Below, in pieces: positions 8,724 through 17,470 of a stretch of 64,000 bases of DNA; the stretch's first letter is position 1, and every line of letters begins with the position of its first letter. The notes under the pieces are model-generated. The model saw only the letters and a list, made by a program, of their open reading frames with translations, did not search any database and had not been told where the DNA came from. Origin of the DNA: Arthrobacter sp. AFG7.2 (GTDB lineage Bacteria > Actinomycetota > Actinomycetes > Actinomycetales > Micrococcaceae); the NCBI RefSeq assembly GCF_002892835.1, contig NZ_PJMB01000003.1, forward strand, positions 248,001 through 312,000, given 5' to 3'. Both the position numbers and the translations under genes were made by a program.

Positions 8724-8960
8724 GGTTCTGCCTTTCGCTGGGGAACTGCGGTGTTCGGCCGGGACATGTTCCCGCACCGCTCTCCAGCCTACGGGCTGGG
8801 CTCATCGCGCCGTAGGAACCGGTAGCCTTGGGCCTTCCGTGGATCCGGAGCAGGCATCAGGCACTCCAGTCCTGTGAAAGGGCCGCGAACCTGTGAATCA
8901 CCAGGCAGCCGGGATGTTCCCGGCACGCCCGGCGTTAAACCCATGGCGAAAGGAGGCCAC

Positions 8961-9566
8961 GTGATCATTGTCCTGTCCGGAATCGACGGTTCCGGAAAGT
9001 CTACGGCCGCCCGCGCCCTGGTCTCCGCCATCAAGGCCGACGGTGGTGCCGCCCTGCTGCTGAACAACCACGCGGGCAGGCGCAGCATGTCGGTTCTGGC
9101 CGCCAGGCTGGGAGTCCGGCTGCCTGACAGGGCTTCCGATGCCATCGAAACGACGTTCCGCGTGTGGAACGTCCTGGTGAACCATGGCCGGGCCAGCCGG
9201 TTTACCGGCCTTGTAGTCATGGACCGGCACCTGTACTGCCAGTTGGCGCTCCGCTCAACCAAAGGGCTGCCGCGCGGGCGCCTGCTCCCGTGGCTCCTTG
9301 GCGTCCTGCCGGCTCCGGATGCCGTTGTGCATCTGGAGGTGGACCCTGAGGTTGCATACCGGCGCATCATGGCCCGCGGCGCCGACGTGGAGACAGTGGA
9401 GGACTTGACTGCCTTCGATCGCGGGTACAGGCAACTGCCTGGATATGGCACCTTCGTGAAGATCGACGCCTCGATCCCCGCCCCGGAGCTGGCACAGACC
9501 CTGGCCGGGCTGGTGCAGGAGCTTGCCGCACCAGAGACTAACGGACGGCAGCCGGTTCCCGGCTGA
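8961..9566 (+). CDS. Thymidylate-kinase-like P-loop nucleoside monophosphate kinase
   Basis: 201 residues. The Walker A motif GIDGSGKST is near the start, followed by VVMDRHLYCQLALRS (the DR-H/Y motif of thymidylate kinases that contacts the nucleotide) and HLEVDPEVAYRRIMARG (lid region). This places it in the dTMP kinase-like group, which phosphorylates deoxynucleotides. It is not clearly the essential tmk, and substrate specificity is unknown. GTG at 8961 is preferred because AAAGGAGG (8949-8956) lies just before it. ATG at 8943 would add six residues (MAKGGH) but has no ribosome site. Confidence 0.8.
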   Translation: MIIVLSGIDGSGKSTAARALVSAIKADGGAALLLNNHAGRRSMSVLAARLGVRLPDRASDAIETTFRVWNVLVNHGRASRFTGLVVMDRHLYCQLALRSTKGLPRGRLLPWLLGVLPAPDAVVHLEVDPEVAYRRIMARGADVETVEDLTAFDRGYRQLPGYGTFVKIDASIPAPELAQTLAGLVQELAAPETNGRQPVPG

Positions 9567-9598
9567 CTTGGCGCCGGGCCGGGAGATAAAGAAGCCAA

Positions 9599-9620
9599 GG
9601 GCGGACCCAATGGTCCGCCC
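9599..9620. terminator. Hairpin between convergent kinase and lipoprotein genes
   Basis: GGGCGGACC (9599-9607) pairs perfectly with GGTCCGCCC (9612-9620) around CAAT. On the reverse strand it is followed by a T-containing stretch, so it may stop both genes. Confidence 0.6.
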
Positions 9621-9649
9621 GTTGCCCTGCAGAGCTGCAGGCTTAGCCG

Positions 9650-10504
9650 CTATGGGGTTGGTGACGGCGAGGCCGTCTCCGTTTCTTCCGTCTCGGTTTC
9701 CGTGGCGGAAGGTGAAGCTGAACCGCTCGGCGAGGACGTGCTGGTGGAACCGGACGTGCTGGTGGACGTCGGGCTGGAAGTGCCGCTGCCGCCGTCGGCC
9801 TTCTCCAGCACCTCATTGATCAGGTCCTCGAGCTCCTTCTGGTCCGCGTCACCCAGATCGGCGCCGCTCTTGGTGGCAACCACCAGCAGCCGGCCTTCAG
9901 CGGCGGAGACCTGCATCAGCTTCTGCTGGTTTTCGCCGCTGCGGGAGCTCAGGGTGGCGAAGGTCTGCTCTGCGTTCGTGTCCGCCTGGACTTCCTCGCT
10001 GGTCACTTCATAGGTCTGGCCCAGCGCTTCCACGGAGAAGGTGGCGCACTGGTCCATCTTGCCGCTGATCTCGTCCAGGACCTCCACAGCGTCCGGCCCC
10101 TCGCTGCCTGACTGTGCGGACAGGGTGCGCGGCTGGTCACCCTCAGAGAGGGCCACGGCGATCTCGCCGCTTTCCACGGTATCCAGCAGGCCCGCGGTGG
10201 CGATGTCCTTGCAGTCTTCGGGGTCCACGGTAGCGGTGCTCAGGAGCAGGTTGGCGATGTTGCCGCCCTGGTCCACCTGCTCCTTGGAGTAGAGCTTCAG
10301 CTCGTTGCCGTCCTCGTCCGTCATGCCGGAGATCAGGTCACGGAGCTCATCCTCGCTGTAAACCTTCGCTTCGGCTGTTGCGGAGGCGGAGGCCGTGGCT
10401 GTTTCCGAGGCCGAGGGGCTGGCAGCTCCACCGCCTCCACCCGTGCAGCCGGCCAGTGCAATCATGGCTGCTGTCATCAATCCAAGCGCAGGTACTTTTC
10501 GCAT
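9650..10504 (-). CDS. Secreted lipoprotein of unknown function
   Basis: 284 residues. The leader MRKVPALGLMTAAMIALAGC has a clear lipobox (LAGC) with lipid-modified cysteine at residue 20. Ser/Thr/Ala-rich linkers flank a globular middle (about residues 50-215), and the tail is Ser/Thr-rich (SPTSTSTSGSTSTSSPSG) as in wall-spanning surface proteins. ATG at 10504 is chosen because AAGGGG lies nine bases upstream. A TTG three codons earlier is possible. No named family was recognised. It resembles actinobacterial sensor-type lipoproteins only in architecture. Confidence 0.8.
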   Translation of the reverse strand: MRKVPALGLMTAAMIALAGCTGGGGGAASPSASETATASASATAEAKVYSEDELRDLISGMTDEDGNELKLYSKEQVDQGGNIANLLLSTATVDPEDCKDIATAGLLDTVESGEIAVALSEGDQPRTLSAQSGSEGPDAVEVLDEISGKMDQCATFSVEALGQTYEVTSEEVQADTNAEQTFATLSSRSGENQQKLMQVSAAEGRLLVVATKSGADLGDADQKELEDLINEVLEKADGGSGTSSPTSTSTSGSTSTSSPSGSASPSATETETEETETASPSPTP

Positions 10505-10708
10505 CAGATACAACCCCTTTTGAGATAGGAAGCTTGCTTAGTGTTTCCAGCCTAAGGGGTTTTAAGCGGAGTGTGAAATATCGTCACGGTAACTTTTGCG
10601 CCCGCCGGTAACCGGTCGAAGCAGCCTCAATGCCTGTGGAATAATCCGAAACGCGTACCGGCAAACGAGCCGGCGTACAGGAATTCAATCAGCGGAAGAC
10701 GGGTATCA

Positions 10709-11923
10709 GTGGACAAAGCCCTTGTGCTTCGCGGCCGCCTCGTCTCCGCCACCATGGATATAGCGGATGGGCTCCTGGCGGTCGACGACGGATGGATCAC
10801 CTACGCCGGGCCGGCGTCGGAATTCCGCGGTGAAGCAAGCCCCGCGCGCGAAGAACCTGGCCGCATCATCCTGCCCGGACTGGTGGACCTGCACTGTCAC
10901 GGGGCGTTGGGCACCGACTTCGGCGAGGGCTCCGCTGACGGTGCGCGCTCAGCGGCCCGCTACCTGCACAGTCGTGGAACCACCACACTGCTGGCGAGCC
11001 TGGTGACACGGCCGCCTGGGCTCTTGGTCCGCAGCCTCGCCGTCCTGCGGACGCTGGCGGATGAGGGATTGGTTGCCGGGTCCCATCTGGAGGGCCCCTT
11101 CCTCTCTCCCCGGCAATGCGGAGCCCATGATCCGGCGTTGCTGCTCGAACCGGACGCTCGCCTGATGGCAACCTTGCTCAACGCTGCGGGTCATTCCCTG
11201 GTTTCCATGACGCTGGCTGCCGAGCTTCCCGGTGCTGCCGAACTGGTGGATGTCCTCGCTGTCCGGGGGGTTATTCCGTCACTGGGCCATACCGCCGCAG
11301 ACCACCGCACGGCAGCCGCCTTCCTGCACCAGGCCTCGGTGGGACTTGCGCAACCTGCGAATCACACGGGAAGGGTCCGCCCCACCGTCACGCACCTCTT
11401 CAACGCGATGCCCACCCTGCATCACCGCGACCCGGGCCCCGTCTCCGCCAGCCTCGGCGCGGCCCATGCCGGCAATGCCGTGGTGGAGCTGATCGCGGAC
11501 GGAGTCCACCTGGCCCCGGAGACAGTCAAGATGGTGTTCGAGCTGGTGGGAGCAGACAATATCGCCCTGGTGACGGACTCAATGGCCGCGACGGGCCTGC
11601 ACGACGGCGAGTACCGGTTGGGCACATCGGCTGTCACCGTTGACCACGGTGTTGCGCGCGTGGACAGCACCGGCGCGATCGCCGGCGGCACCGCGACGCT
11701 TCTCGACGTGGTGCGATCGACGGTGGCGGCAGGTGTCCCGCTCCAGGAGGCCACGACGGCGGCAAGTGCAGTCCCAGCGTCCGTCCTGGGCCTGTCCGGG
11801 CAGGCAGGCGACCTGCGTGCCGGCATGCCTGCCGATGTCGTGCTCGTTGACCGGGACCTGAACCTTGCGGGCGTGCTGCGGCGGGGTGAGTGGGTCTCAC
11901 CACTCGCTGATTCCCGACCCTAA
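10709..11923 (+). CDS. nagA: N-acetylglucosamine-6-phosphate deacetylase
   Basis: 404 residues of the amidohydrolase superfamily. Metal ligands are in LHCHGALGTDFG (residues 61-72), the glutamate ligand in LEGPFLSPRQCGAHD, further histidines in GHTAAD and HLFNAMPTLHHRDPG (the NagA hallmark), and the catalytic aspartate in VTDSMAATG. It removes the acetyl group of GlcNAc-6-P in the cytoplasm, feeding glucosamine-6-P into glycolysis or wall recycling. The start is GTG at 10709. No other nag gene lies beside it here. Confidence 0.95.
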   Translation: MDKALVLRGRLVSATMDIADGLLAVDDGWITYAGPASEFRGEASPAREEPGRIILPGLVDLHCHGALGTDFGEGSADGARSAARYLHSRGTTTLLASLVTRPPGLLVRSLAVLRTLADEGLVAGSHLEGPFLSPRQCGAHDPALLLEPDARLMATLLNAAGHSLVSMTLAAELPGAAELVDVLAVRGVIPSLGHTAADHRTAAAFLHQASVGLAQPANHTGRVRPTVTHLFNAMPTLHHRDPGPVSASLGAAHAGNAVVELIADGVHLAPETVKMVFELVGADNIALVTDSMAATGLHDGEYRLGTSAVTVDHGVARVDSTGAIAGGTATLLDVVRSTVAAGVPLQEATTAASAVPASVLGLSGQAGDLRAGMPADVVLVDRDLNLAGVLRRGEWVSPLADSRP

Positions 11924-11929
11924 AATGTC

Positions 11930-12095
11930 GGACCCCGCAAGGATGATGGGGGTATGGAAAGCAATCCGGGAGTGGCGCACGCGGAAGCGGCCGTGGAGGC
12001 TGCCGTCGCTGCTTTGGATGTTCTGGCCGGGATTGCCTGGGCGGACGCGAAACTGGCGGGGTTGAAGGCGCAGCTCCTTCAGGCTACGCGTATCC
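11930..12095 (+). pseudogene. Probable 5' remnant of a DUF222/HNH endonuclease gene
   Basis: ATG at 11954 opens MESNPGVAHAEAAVEAAVAA..., an alanine-rich helical N-terminus like that of Arthrobacter DUF222-HNH endonucleases. The likeness ends near base 12095, where the frame runs antisense into the Rieske gene, so only about 45 codons remain. GATGAT followed by six bases and ATG suggests a leaderless start. The expected HNH part is absent. Identification rests on compositional resemblance, not on a diagnostic motif. Confidence 0.35.
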
Positions 12096-12107
12096 CCAAC
12101 CGGGCGT

Positions 12108-13022
12108 TTAGTCAGCGCCGGGCAAGCACACCTCGACGAGGCCGGCGCTCACGCGGGTCTCGAACAGTGGCTGCCTGGCGGTGGCGGGGCCGGCCTGCAC
12201 TTCTCCAGTGCGCAACGAAAAGGTGCTTCCGTGCCAGGGGCAGACGACGCAGGGCTCACCTCCGGCAGGGCCGCCGTTTTGAGTGGCTCTGTCCTGGAGT
12301 TTCCCGGCCTTGAGCTTGCCTTCGTGCAGCGGGCCCGAGAGGTGGCTGCAGACGTCGGAGAGCACGCGGATATCTTCCCCCTCCCGGTAGACAAGCAACG
12401 GGATTTCGGCCACAACGATCTTGTGGAGCTTTCCTTCGGGCAGATCCGCGAGCGGGGCCAGGGGCTGCCATCCGCCGGGGAAGCGGTGCGGAATCTCCTC
12501 GCTGTGGTTTACGCCTGCTGCCTGCCGGTAGGTGAGATGGCCGCCCAGGAAACCTCCCGCGCCCACAACGGCCAGCCCAAGGTAAGCCAGCACCTTGCCG
12601 CTTCCCCGGCTGCCCCTGGCACGTGCCACCAGCGAGGCTGCGTAAAGGCTCGTGGCCGTGACGTTGGCAGCAGCATGGACAAGCCCCACCCGCTGCTGCT
12701 CCGGGTGCAACTGCGTCCAGTCGGTAAAACCCGCCACAGCGGACGGCACTGCTGCGCCGGCCCCTACACCGATGAGGACTGCGGCTGCCCTGTCATTGCC
12801 TGGAAGAGCATCGAGGACGGCAGCGGATATCCAGGCGCCCAACGGCACCTGCACCGCCAACGGGTGCACCGGGTGTCCGATCGGAACGCCATGCAGGACA
12901 TCACGCGCCCACTTCGGCCGGATCACCCGCCGGACAACTTTCCTGACTTTCTTGGCCGTAGGGTCCAGCCACTCGGCATCTTCCAGGCGGGTAACAAGTT
13001 CCAGTGCAGGCAGCGGTTTCAT
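12108..13022 (-). CDS. DUF2231 membrane domain fused to Rieske [2Fe-2S] domain
   Basis: 304 residues in two parts. Residues about 40-165 are a DUF2231-type four-helix membrane domain with the GVPIGHPVHPLAVQVPLGAW signature. Residues about 180-300 are a Rieske ferredoxin domain with cluster ligands C225 and H227 (CSH) and C261 and H264 (CPWHG). The protein is likely a membrane-anchored electron carrier. The partner oxidase or reductase is unknown. It lies on the same strand as the ABM and Lrp genes, 87 bp downstream of the former. Confidence 0.88.
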   Translation of the reverse strand: MKPLPALELVTRLEDAEWLDPTAKKVRKVVRRVIRPKWARDVLHGVPIGHPVHPLAVQVPLGAWISAAVLDALPGNDRAAAVLIGVGAGAAVPSAVAGFTDWTQLHPEQQRVGLVHAAANVTATSLYAASLVARARGSRGSGKVLAYLGLAVVGAGGFLGGHLTYRQAAGVNHSEEIPHRFPGGWQPLAPLADLPEGKLHKIVVAEIPLLVYREGEDIRVLSDVCSHLSGPLHEGKLKAGKLQDRATQNGGPAGGEPCVVCPWHGSTFSLRTGEVQAGPATARQPLFETRVSAGLVEVCLPGAD

Positions 13023-13109
13023 GTTTCTCCCTTACCCCTTTGCTCCGTGTCGAGTCATTGCCGGGAAGCTTACTTCCTGAAAGAGGCGGGGCACAGGGTC
13101 CCGGCGGAA

Positions 13110-13409
13110 CTAATGAAGCGGAGACCCCAGCACCGTGAACTGGTGCCCGCCCATCTCGCCGGAAAGCAGGGGGATGGCTTCGGCAATTGCGGACTGCACG
13201 CTATCCAGCTCAAGGGACGCACGGTGCGCTTCCGGCGACTCCCACAGTTCGCATACAAAGACCGTGTCCGGAGCAGCATCGTTGACGCCCACCTCGTACA
13301 GCAGGCAGCCCGCCTCCTTCAGTCCGGCCATGGGCCGGACCAGGATTGAGACGACGGCGTCGCGCTGGCCAGGTTTTGTTTCGAGGCTTCCCACATTCGC
13401 AAAGGTCAT
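13110..13409 (-). CDS. Antibiotic biosynthesis monooxygenase (ABM) domain protein
   Basis: 99 residues (MTFANVGSLETKPGQRDAVV...) forming one ABM ferredoxin-like domain. The family pattern is an N-terminal strand, a helix with ILVRPMAGLKEAGCLLYEV, and FVCELWESPEAHRAS. Members are cofactor-free or heme-degrading monooxygenases, or simply detoxifying enzymes, acting as dimers. The start is set at ATG 13409. It lies 19 bp behind the Lrp-type regulator gene on the same strand, so the two may be cotranscribed. The substrate is unknown. Confidence 0.85.
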   Translation of the reverse strand: MTFANVGSLETKPGQRDAVVSILVRPMAGLKEAGCLLYEVGVNDAAPDTVFVCELWESPEAHRASLELDSVQSAIAEAIPLLSGEMGGHQFTVLGSPLH

Positions 13410-13428
13410 AGGGACAGTCTGCAGCACC

Positions 13429-14472
13429 TCAGTCCCCGGCGGGCAGGCTTTGCGCGTAACTTTCCGCCTGAACCACGACGGCGCCACTCGCCGTCGTGTC
13501 TTCGTTCAGCATCCAGCCCACGCGTTTGACAGTCCGCAGCATCACCACGCTTTCCACCAGGTCGATGCCGGGGACCTTCTGCTGCAGCGTGAGTTCAGCT
13601 GTCATCACATCCGCCAACGAGTGCAGCCACATAATGATCACAAAATTAGTGGGCCCGGTTGTGGACGCACTGAGCCGGACATTGCTGATGGTTCGGATGT
13701 CCGCGGCAGCAGCTTCATGCTGGCCCGCCGGAACATTGACGAACCACTGGCATGTCACCGGGAATGAGGAATACCGCTGCGCCATTTCACAGCGGAAGGA
13801 CAGGAGACCGCTGGCAAGCACCCTGTTCAGCTGGCGCTGCACAGTAGCCGGATGGCGGCCGAGGTCGCGGGCGATCTCCGCAGCGGTAGCCCGGCCGTCC
13901 CGGGCGAGGTAGGGAAGCAGATCGAGGTGGCTCTGCGGAAGTTGGCCCACCGCCGGAGCCGCCCGCCTGGGATCAGGACTTGCCTGCGTCAACGTCCGCA
14001 GGGTGGCCTGTTGCGCCCGGCTCAGGACGTTCAGCCGCCAGGAATCGGCACTGGTGTGCAACCGCGTACATAGTGCTGTCTGGTACTTTGTGAGTCCTTC
14101 GATCGTCTTCAGCCGTGACACCACGTTCGCGCTGAACTCCTCGAGGGACCTCGTGATGACCGTCAGCATCAGGTCCCGGTTGCTGGCCGCCTCCTCCACG
14201 GTGATGATCTCAGGGACGGCCGCCAGTTGGGCCATAACGGTGTCGCGGCGGTGCATCTCGCAGTCCACCGCAACGAACGCGAGCAGCATCTGCTGCGGAT
14301 CCCCCACCAGGTGTGCCGTCGTCCAGGCCGCTCCGCCGGCTGCCAACCGCTCCCACCGGGCAGCAAGGGTGGTGGCGTGGACGCCCAGCACCTTGGCTGC
14401 ATCACCCCAGCCGAGCCGTGGCGACGACTGCAACACCTGGATGAGGGCCAGGTCTTCTTCACTCAGCTCCAT
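13429..14472 (-). CDS. Double-domain Lrp/AsnC-family transcriptional regulator
   Basis: 347 residues, about twice the usual Lrp length. There are two winged-helix units: residues 1-50 (LSEEDLALIQVLQ, WGDAAKVLGVHATTLAARWERL) and about 185-240 (LDLLPYLARDGRATAAEIAR, LGRHPATVQRQLNRVL), each followed by a RAM-like ligand domain. Tandem Lrp proteins usually sense a small amino-acid-like ligand. ATG at 14472 is preferred because it starts right at the first HTH. Divergent placement 138 bp from an M20 amidohydrolase and MHS transporter suggests that it controls those genes. Confidence 0.85.
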   Translation of the reverse strand: MELSEEDLALIQVLQSSPRLGWGDAAKVLGVHATTLAARWERLAAGGAAWTTAHLVGDPQQMLLAFVAVDCEMHRRDTVMAQLAAVPEIITVEEAASNRDLMLTVITRSLEEFSANVVSRLKTIEGLTKYQTALCTRLHTSADSWRLNVLSRAQQATLRTLTQASPDPRRAAPAVGQLPQSHLDLLPYLARDGRATAAEIARDLGRHPATVQRQLNRVLASGLLSFRCEMAQRYSSFPVTCQWFVNVPAGQHEAAAADIRTISNVRLSASTTGPTNFVIIMWLHSLADVMTAELTLQQKVPGIDLVESVVMLRTVKRVGWMLNEDTTASGAVVVQAESYAQSLPAGD

Positions 14473-14609
14473 GGCCTTCGCCGACTCCTGCTGCACTAAT
14501 TCTGCCCGGAAGCGGCAGGTGATGAATATTTCCAGCGCTTCATGGGATTGTGAATTGCGCCACTTCAGAATAGTCCACAGACCCGGACAGCTGATATGAG
14601 GAGCCAAAA

Positions 14610-15842
14610 ATGCCCGCAAGCGAAGATGCCAAGGAACTGCAGGGGGATCTCGTCCGCCTCCGCCACGAGCTGCACCGGCACCCGGAAATCGGGCTGCACC
14701 TTCCACGGACGCAGGAAAAGGTTTTGCAGGCCCTGGACGGACTTCCCTTCGAGATCACGCTGGGCAAGGAAACCACGTCGGTCACCGCGGTGCTTCGCGG
14801 AGGCAAAGCCGGCGATGCAGAGGGCGCCGAGGGTCAGCGGCCCGCGGTGCTCCTCCGCGCAGATATGGACGCCCTTCCCGTGCAGGAAAAGACGGGCGTG
14901 GAGTTCTCCTCGGAGGCTGACGGCACCATGCACGCCTGCGGCCACGACCTGCACACCTCGATGCTCGCCGGAGCCGCCACGCTCCTCGCGGAGAAGCAGC
15001 ACCAGCTGCAGGGCGACGTCGTCCTCATGTTCCAGCCCGGCGAGGAAGGGTTCGACGGCGCAAGCTACATGATCCGCGAAGGTGTGCTGGATGCCGCCGG
15101 AACCCGGGTCCAGGCAGCGTACGGAATGCATGTGTTCTCATCCCTGGAACCGCACGGCACGTTCTGCACCAAGCCCGGTGTCATGCTGAGCGCTTCAGAT
15201 GGGCTGGAGGTGACGATTCTCGGCGCCGGCGGGCATGGCTCTGCCCCGCACGCCGCAAAGGATCCTGTGACGGTTGCCGCGGAAATGGTGACCGCACTGC
15301 AGGTGATGGTCACACGGCAGTTCAACATGTTCGATCCTGTGGTGCTTTCGGTGGGTGTGCTTCACGCCGGCACCAAGCGCAACATCATTCCCGAGACGGC
15401 CCGCATTGAAGCGACGGTGCGCACCTTCTCCGAGGTGTCCCGGCTGAAGATGATGGACGCCGTCCCGCGCCTGCTGCAGGGTATCGCCGCCGCGCACGGG
15501 GTGGAGGTCCAGGTGGACTACCAGGAGGAATACCCCCTCACCATCACCAATGAGGACGAAACCCATACGGCCGAAAAAGTCATCTCGGAACTCTTCGGCG
15601 AGCGCCGTCTCTCCCGCTGGGCCACGCCGCTGAGCGGCTCTGAGGATTTCTCCCGCGTCCTGGCCGAGGTGCCCGGTACTTTCGTCGGGCTCAGCGCCGT
15701 TGCCCCCGGCGGTGATCCCGCCACCTCGGCGTTCAACCACTCCCCTTATGCAACGTTCGACGACGGCGTGCTGGCTGACGGTGCCGCGCTTTACGCCCAG
15801 CTCGCCACCTCGCGGCTGGCAGCGCTTTCGACGGCGTCCTGA
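14610..15842 (+). CDS. M20-family amidohydrolase (N-acyl-amino-acid type)
   Basis: 410 residues of the M20D hippurate hydrolase/IAA-amino-acid hydrolase group. Motifs in order: LRHELHRHPEIG, ADMDALPVQEKTG, HACGHDLHTSMLAGAA (metal-binding Cys/His), FQPGEEGFDGA (catalytic Glu), YGMHVFSS, and GSEDFSRV at the C-terminus. It should hydrolyse N-acyl amino acids or similar amides in the cytoplasm using two metal ions. It is followed after 62 bp by an MHS transporter that probably imports the substrate, and the double Lrp regulator is divergent. Confidence 0.92.
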   Translation: MPASEDAKELQGDLVRLRHELHRHPEIGLHLPRTQEKVLQALDGLPFEITLGKETTSVTAVLRGGKAGDAEGAEGQRPAVLLRADMDALPVQEKTGVEFSSEADGTMHACGHDLHTSMLAGAATLLAEKQHQLQGDVVLMFQPGEEGFDGASYMIREGVLDAAGTRVQAAYGMHVFSSLEPHGTFCTKPGVMLSASDGLEVTILGAGGHGSAPHAAKDPVTVAAEMVTALQVMVTRQFNMFDPVVLSVGVLHAGTKRNIIPETARIEATVRTFSEVSRLKMMDAVPRLLQGIAAAHGVEVQVDYQEEYPLTITNEDETHTAEKVISELFGERRLSRWATPLSGSEDFSRVLAEVPGTFVGLSAVAPGGDPATSAFNHSPYATFDDGVLADGAALYAQLATSRLAALSTAS

Positions 15843-15904
15843 CCCGCCGTCGTCCTCTTCATTCCGGCCATCCTCTTTCACCACAACATCCTGAGGAAGT
15901 AATC

Positions 15905-17194
15905 ATGTCCATGGCAGTCACAAAGCAGCAGACCGGACGCCCGTCCACCGCCAAAACCATCGTCGGAACAGGCATCGGCAACGCCGTTGAATGGTACGAC
16001 TGGGCAATCTACGCCACCTTCACGCCATTTATCGCCAGCCAGCTCTTCAGCAAAGCGGACCCCGCGTCGGCCGTCCTGTCCACCTTGGCGATCTTTGCCG
16101 TCGGGTTCGTGGCACGGCCTTTTGGAGGATTCCTCTTCGGCTGGATCGGCGACAGGGTGGGCCGCAAGACGTCCATGACACTCGCCGTCGGACTCGCCTC
16201 GCTGGGCAGCCTGATGATCGGCATCGCGCCCACGTTCGCAAGCGTCGGCGCCTGGGCATCCCTGATGCTGCTGGTGGCACGGCTTATTCAGGGCTTGGCG
16301 CACGGCGGCGAGCTGCCGTCGTCGCAGACATACCTGTCCGAAATGGCCCCCAAGGAGCACCGCGGATTCTGGGCCACGCTGATTTACACCTCGGGAACCG
16401 TTGGCATCCTGTTTGGCACTTTGCTGGGCGCCGTCCTCAACATGACGCTCAGCACGGAGGCGATGAACGCCTGGGGCTGGCGGATCCCCTTCCTCCTGGG
16501 TGCGGCCATGGGACTGTACGCACTGATCATGCGTTCCAAGCTGCACGAGACGGACGCCTTCGAGGGCGAATCGCAGGCCCAGAAGCGTGCGCCCATCTGG
16601 CCGCAGATTGTCCGCCACCGCAAACAGGCACTCCAGGTCATCGGCCTCACGGTTGGCCTCACCGTCATTTACTACGTCTGGGGAGTTGTGGCCCCGAGCT
16701 ACGCCACCACCACCCTGAAGATCGACCGCGGCGAAGCGCTGTGGGCCGCTGTCATCGCCAACATCGTCTTCATTGCCGCCCTCCCCTTCTGGGGGAAGCT
16801 TTCTGACCGCATCGGCCGCAAGAAGGTGCTGTGGTCCGGCGCGGTCGGTTCCGGCCTCATGCACTTCCCGATGACCTGGCTGCTGAAGGACTCAGCGTGG
16901 CAGCTTGCCGTAGCCATGTCGGTGATGCTGATCTTCATCGCCGCAAGCGCCGCGATTGTCCCGGCCGTGTATGCCGAGCTCTTCCCGACGTCGATCCGAA
17001 CCGTGGGCGTGGGCGTGCCGTACTCCATCTGCGTGGCACTCTTCGGCGGCACCGCACCTTACCTGCAGCAGTGGCTGGGAACCAGTATGGGAATGCCCCA
17101 GCTGTTCAATGTTTACGCGGTGGTGCTCCTGGCCATCAGTGCCGTGTTCGTCTTCACCATTCCGGAGACGAAGGGCAAGGACCTGACGCACTAG
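15905..17194 (+). CDS. MFS transporter, metabolite:H+ symporter (MHS) family
   Basis: 429 residues with twelve predicted membrane helices. The start GTGIGNAVEWYDWAIYATFTP is the MHS-family signature also seen in ShiA, KgtP and ProP, and GWIGDRVGRKTS is the loop 2-3 motif, with KLSDRIGRKK in the second half. It should import an organic acid or acylated compound with protons. The ribosome site GAGGAAG precedes ATG. Its position after the amidohydrolase suggests a shared substrate. Confidence 0.92.
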   Translation: MSMAVTKQQTGRPSTAKTIVGTGIGNAVEWYDWAIYATFTPFIASQLFSKADPASAVLSTLAIFAVGFVARPFGGFLFGWIGDRVGRKTSMTLAVGLASLGSLMIGIAPTFASVGAWASLMLLVARLIQGLAHGGELPSSQTYLSEMAPKEHRGFWATLIYTSGTVGILFGTLLGAVLNMTLSTEAMNAWGWRIPFLLGAAMGLYALIMRSKLHETDAFEGESQAQKRAPIWPQIVRHRKQALQVIGLTVGLTVIYYVWGVVAPSYATTTLKIDRGEALWAAVIANIVFIAALPFWGKLSDRIGRKKVLWSGAVGSGLMHFPMTWLLKDSAWQLAVAMSVMLIFIAASAAIVPAVYAELFPTSIRTVGVGVPYSICVALFGGTAPYLQQWLGTSMGMPQLFNVYAVVLLAISAVFVFTIPETKGKDLTH

Positions 17195-17470
17195 GGGCAC
17201 CTGCCACTCTCGAAAGGCGGAACCAAGAAGGGTAGATGTTGCTCTGGCGCCGTACCAACACGGGGTGGAGGATTGGACTATCGGATCACAACGTTCAACG
17301 GATCCGGAGTCGCGCCTCGTATCAGTAGGGCACGCAATTCGATATAGGACGGGCAGGCTGCGGCCGCCACGCGAATCAACCGCGGTAGTCAGTCGCGCAT
17401 TGGTTGTGCCGCCCAAAATGGGAAATCCACCCCAAAAAAAGTGTGAATCGCATCCTTATCAGGAGCACAA

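Noticed and set aside
12231..13349. 372-codon forward frame across the Rieske and ABM genes
   Set aside because: It spans two reverse-strand genes with conserved motifs, so it is a shadow.
17195..17470. Possible small RNA or gene upstream of the secreted protein
   Set aside because: No stable hairpin, promoter pair or convincing short frame was found apart from the ribosome site of the next gene.
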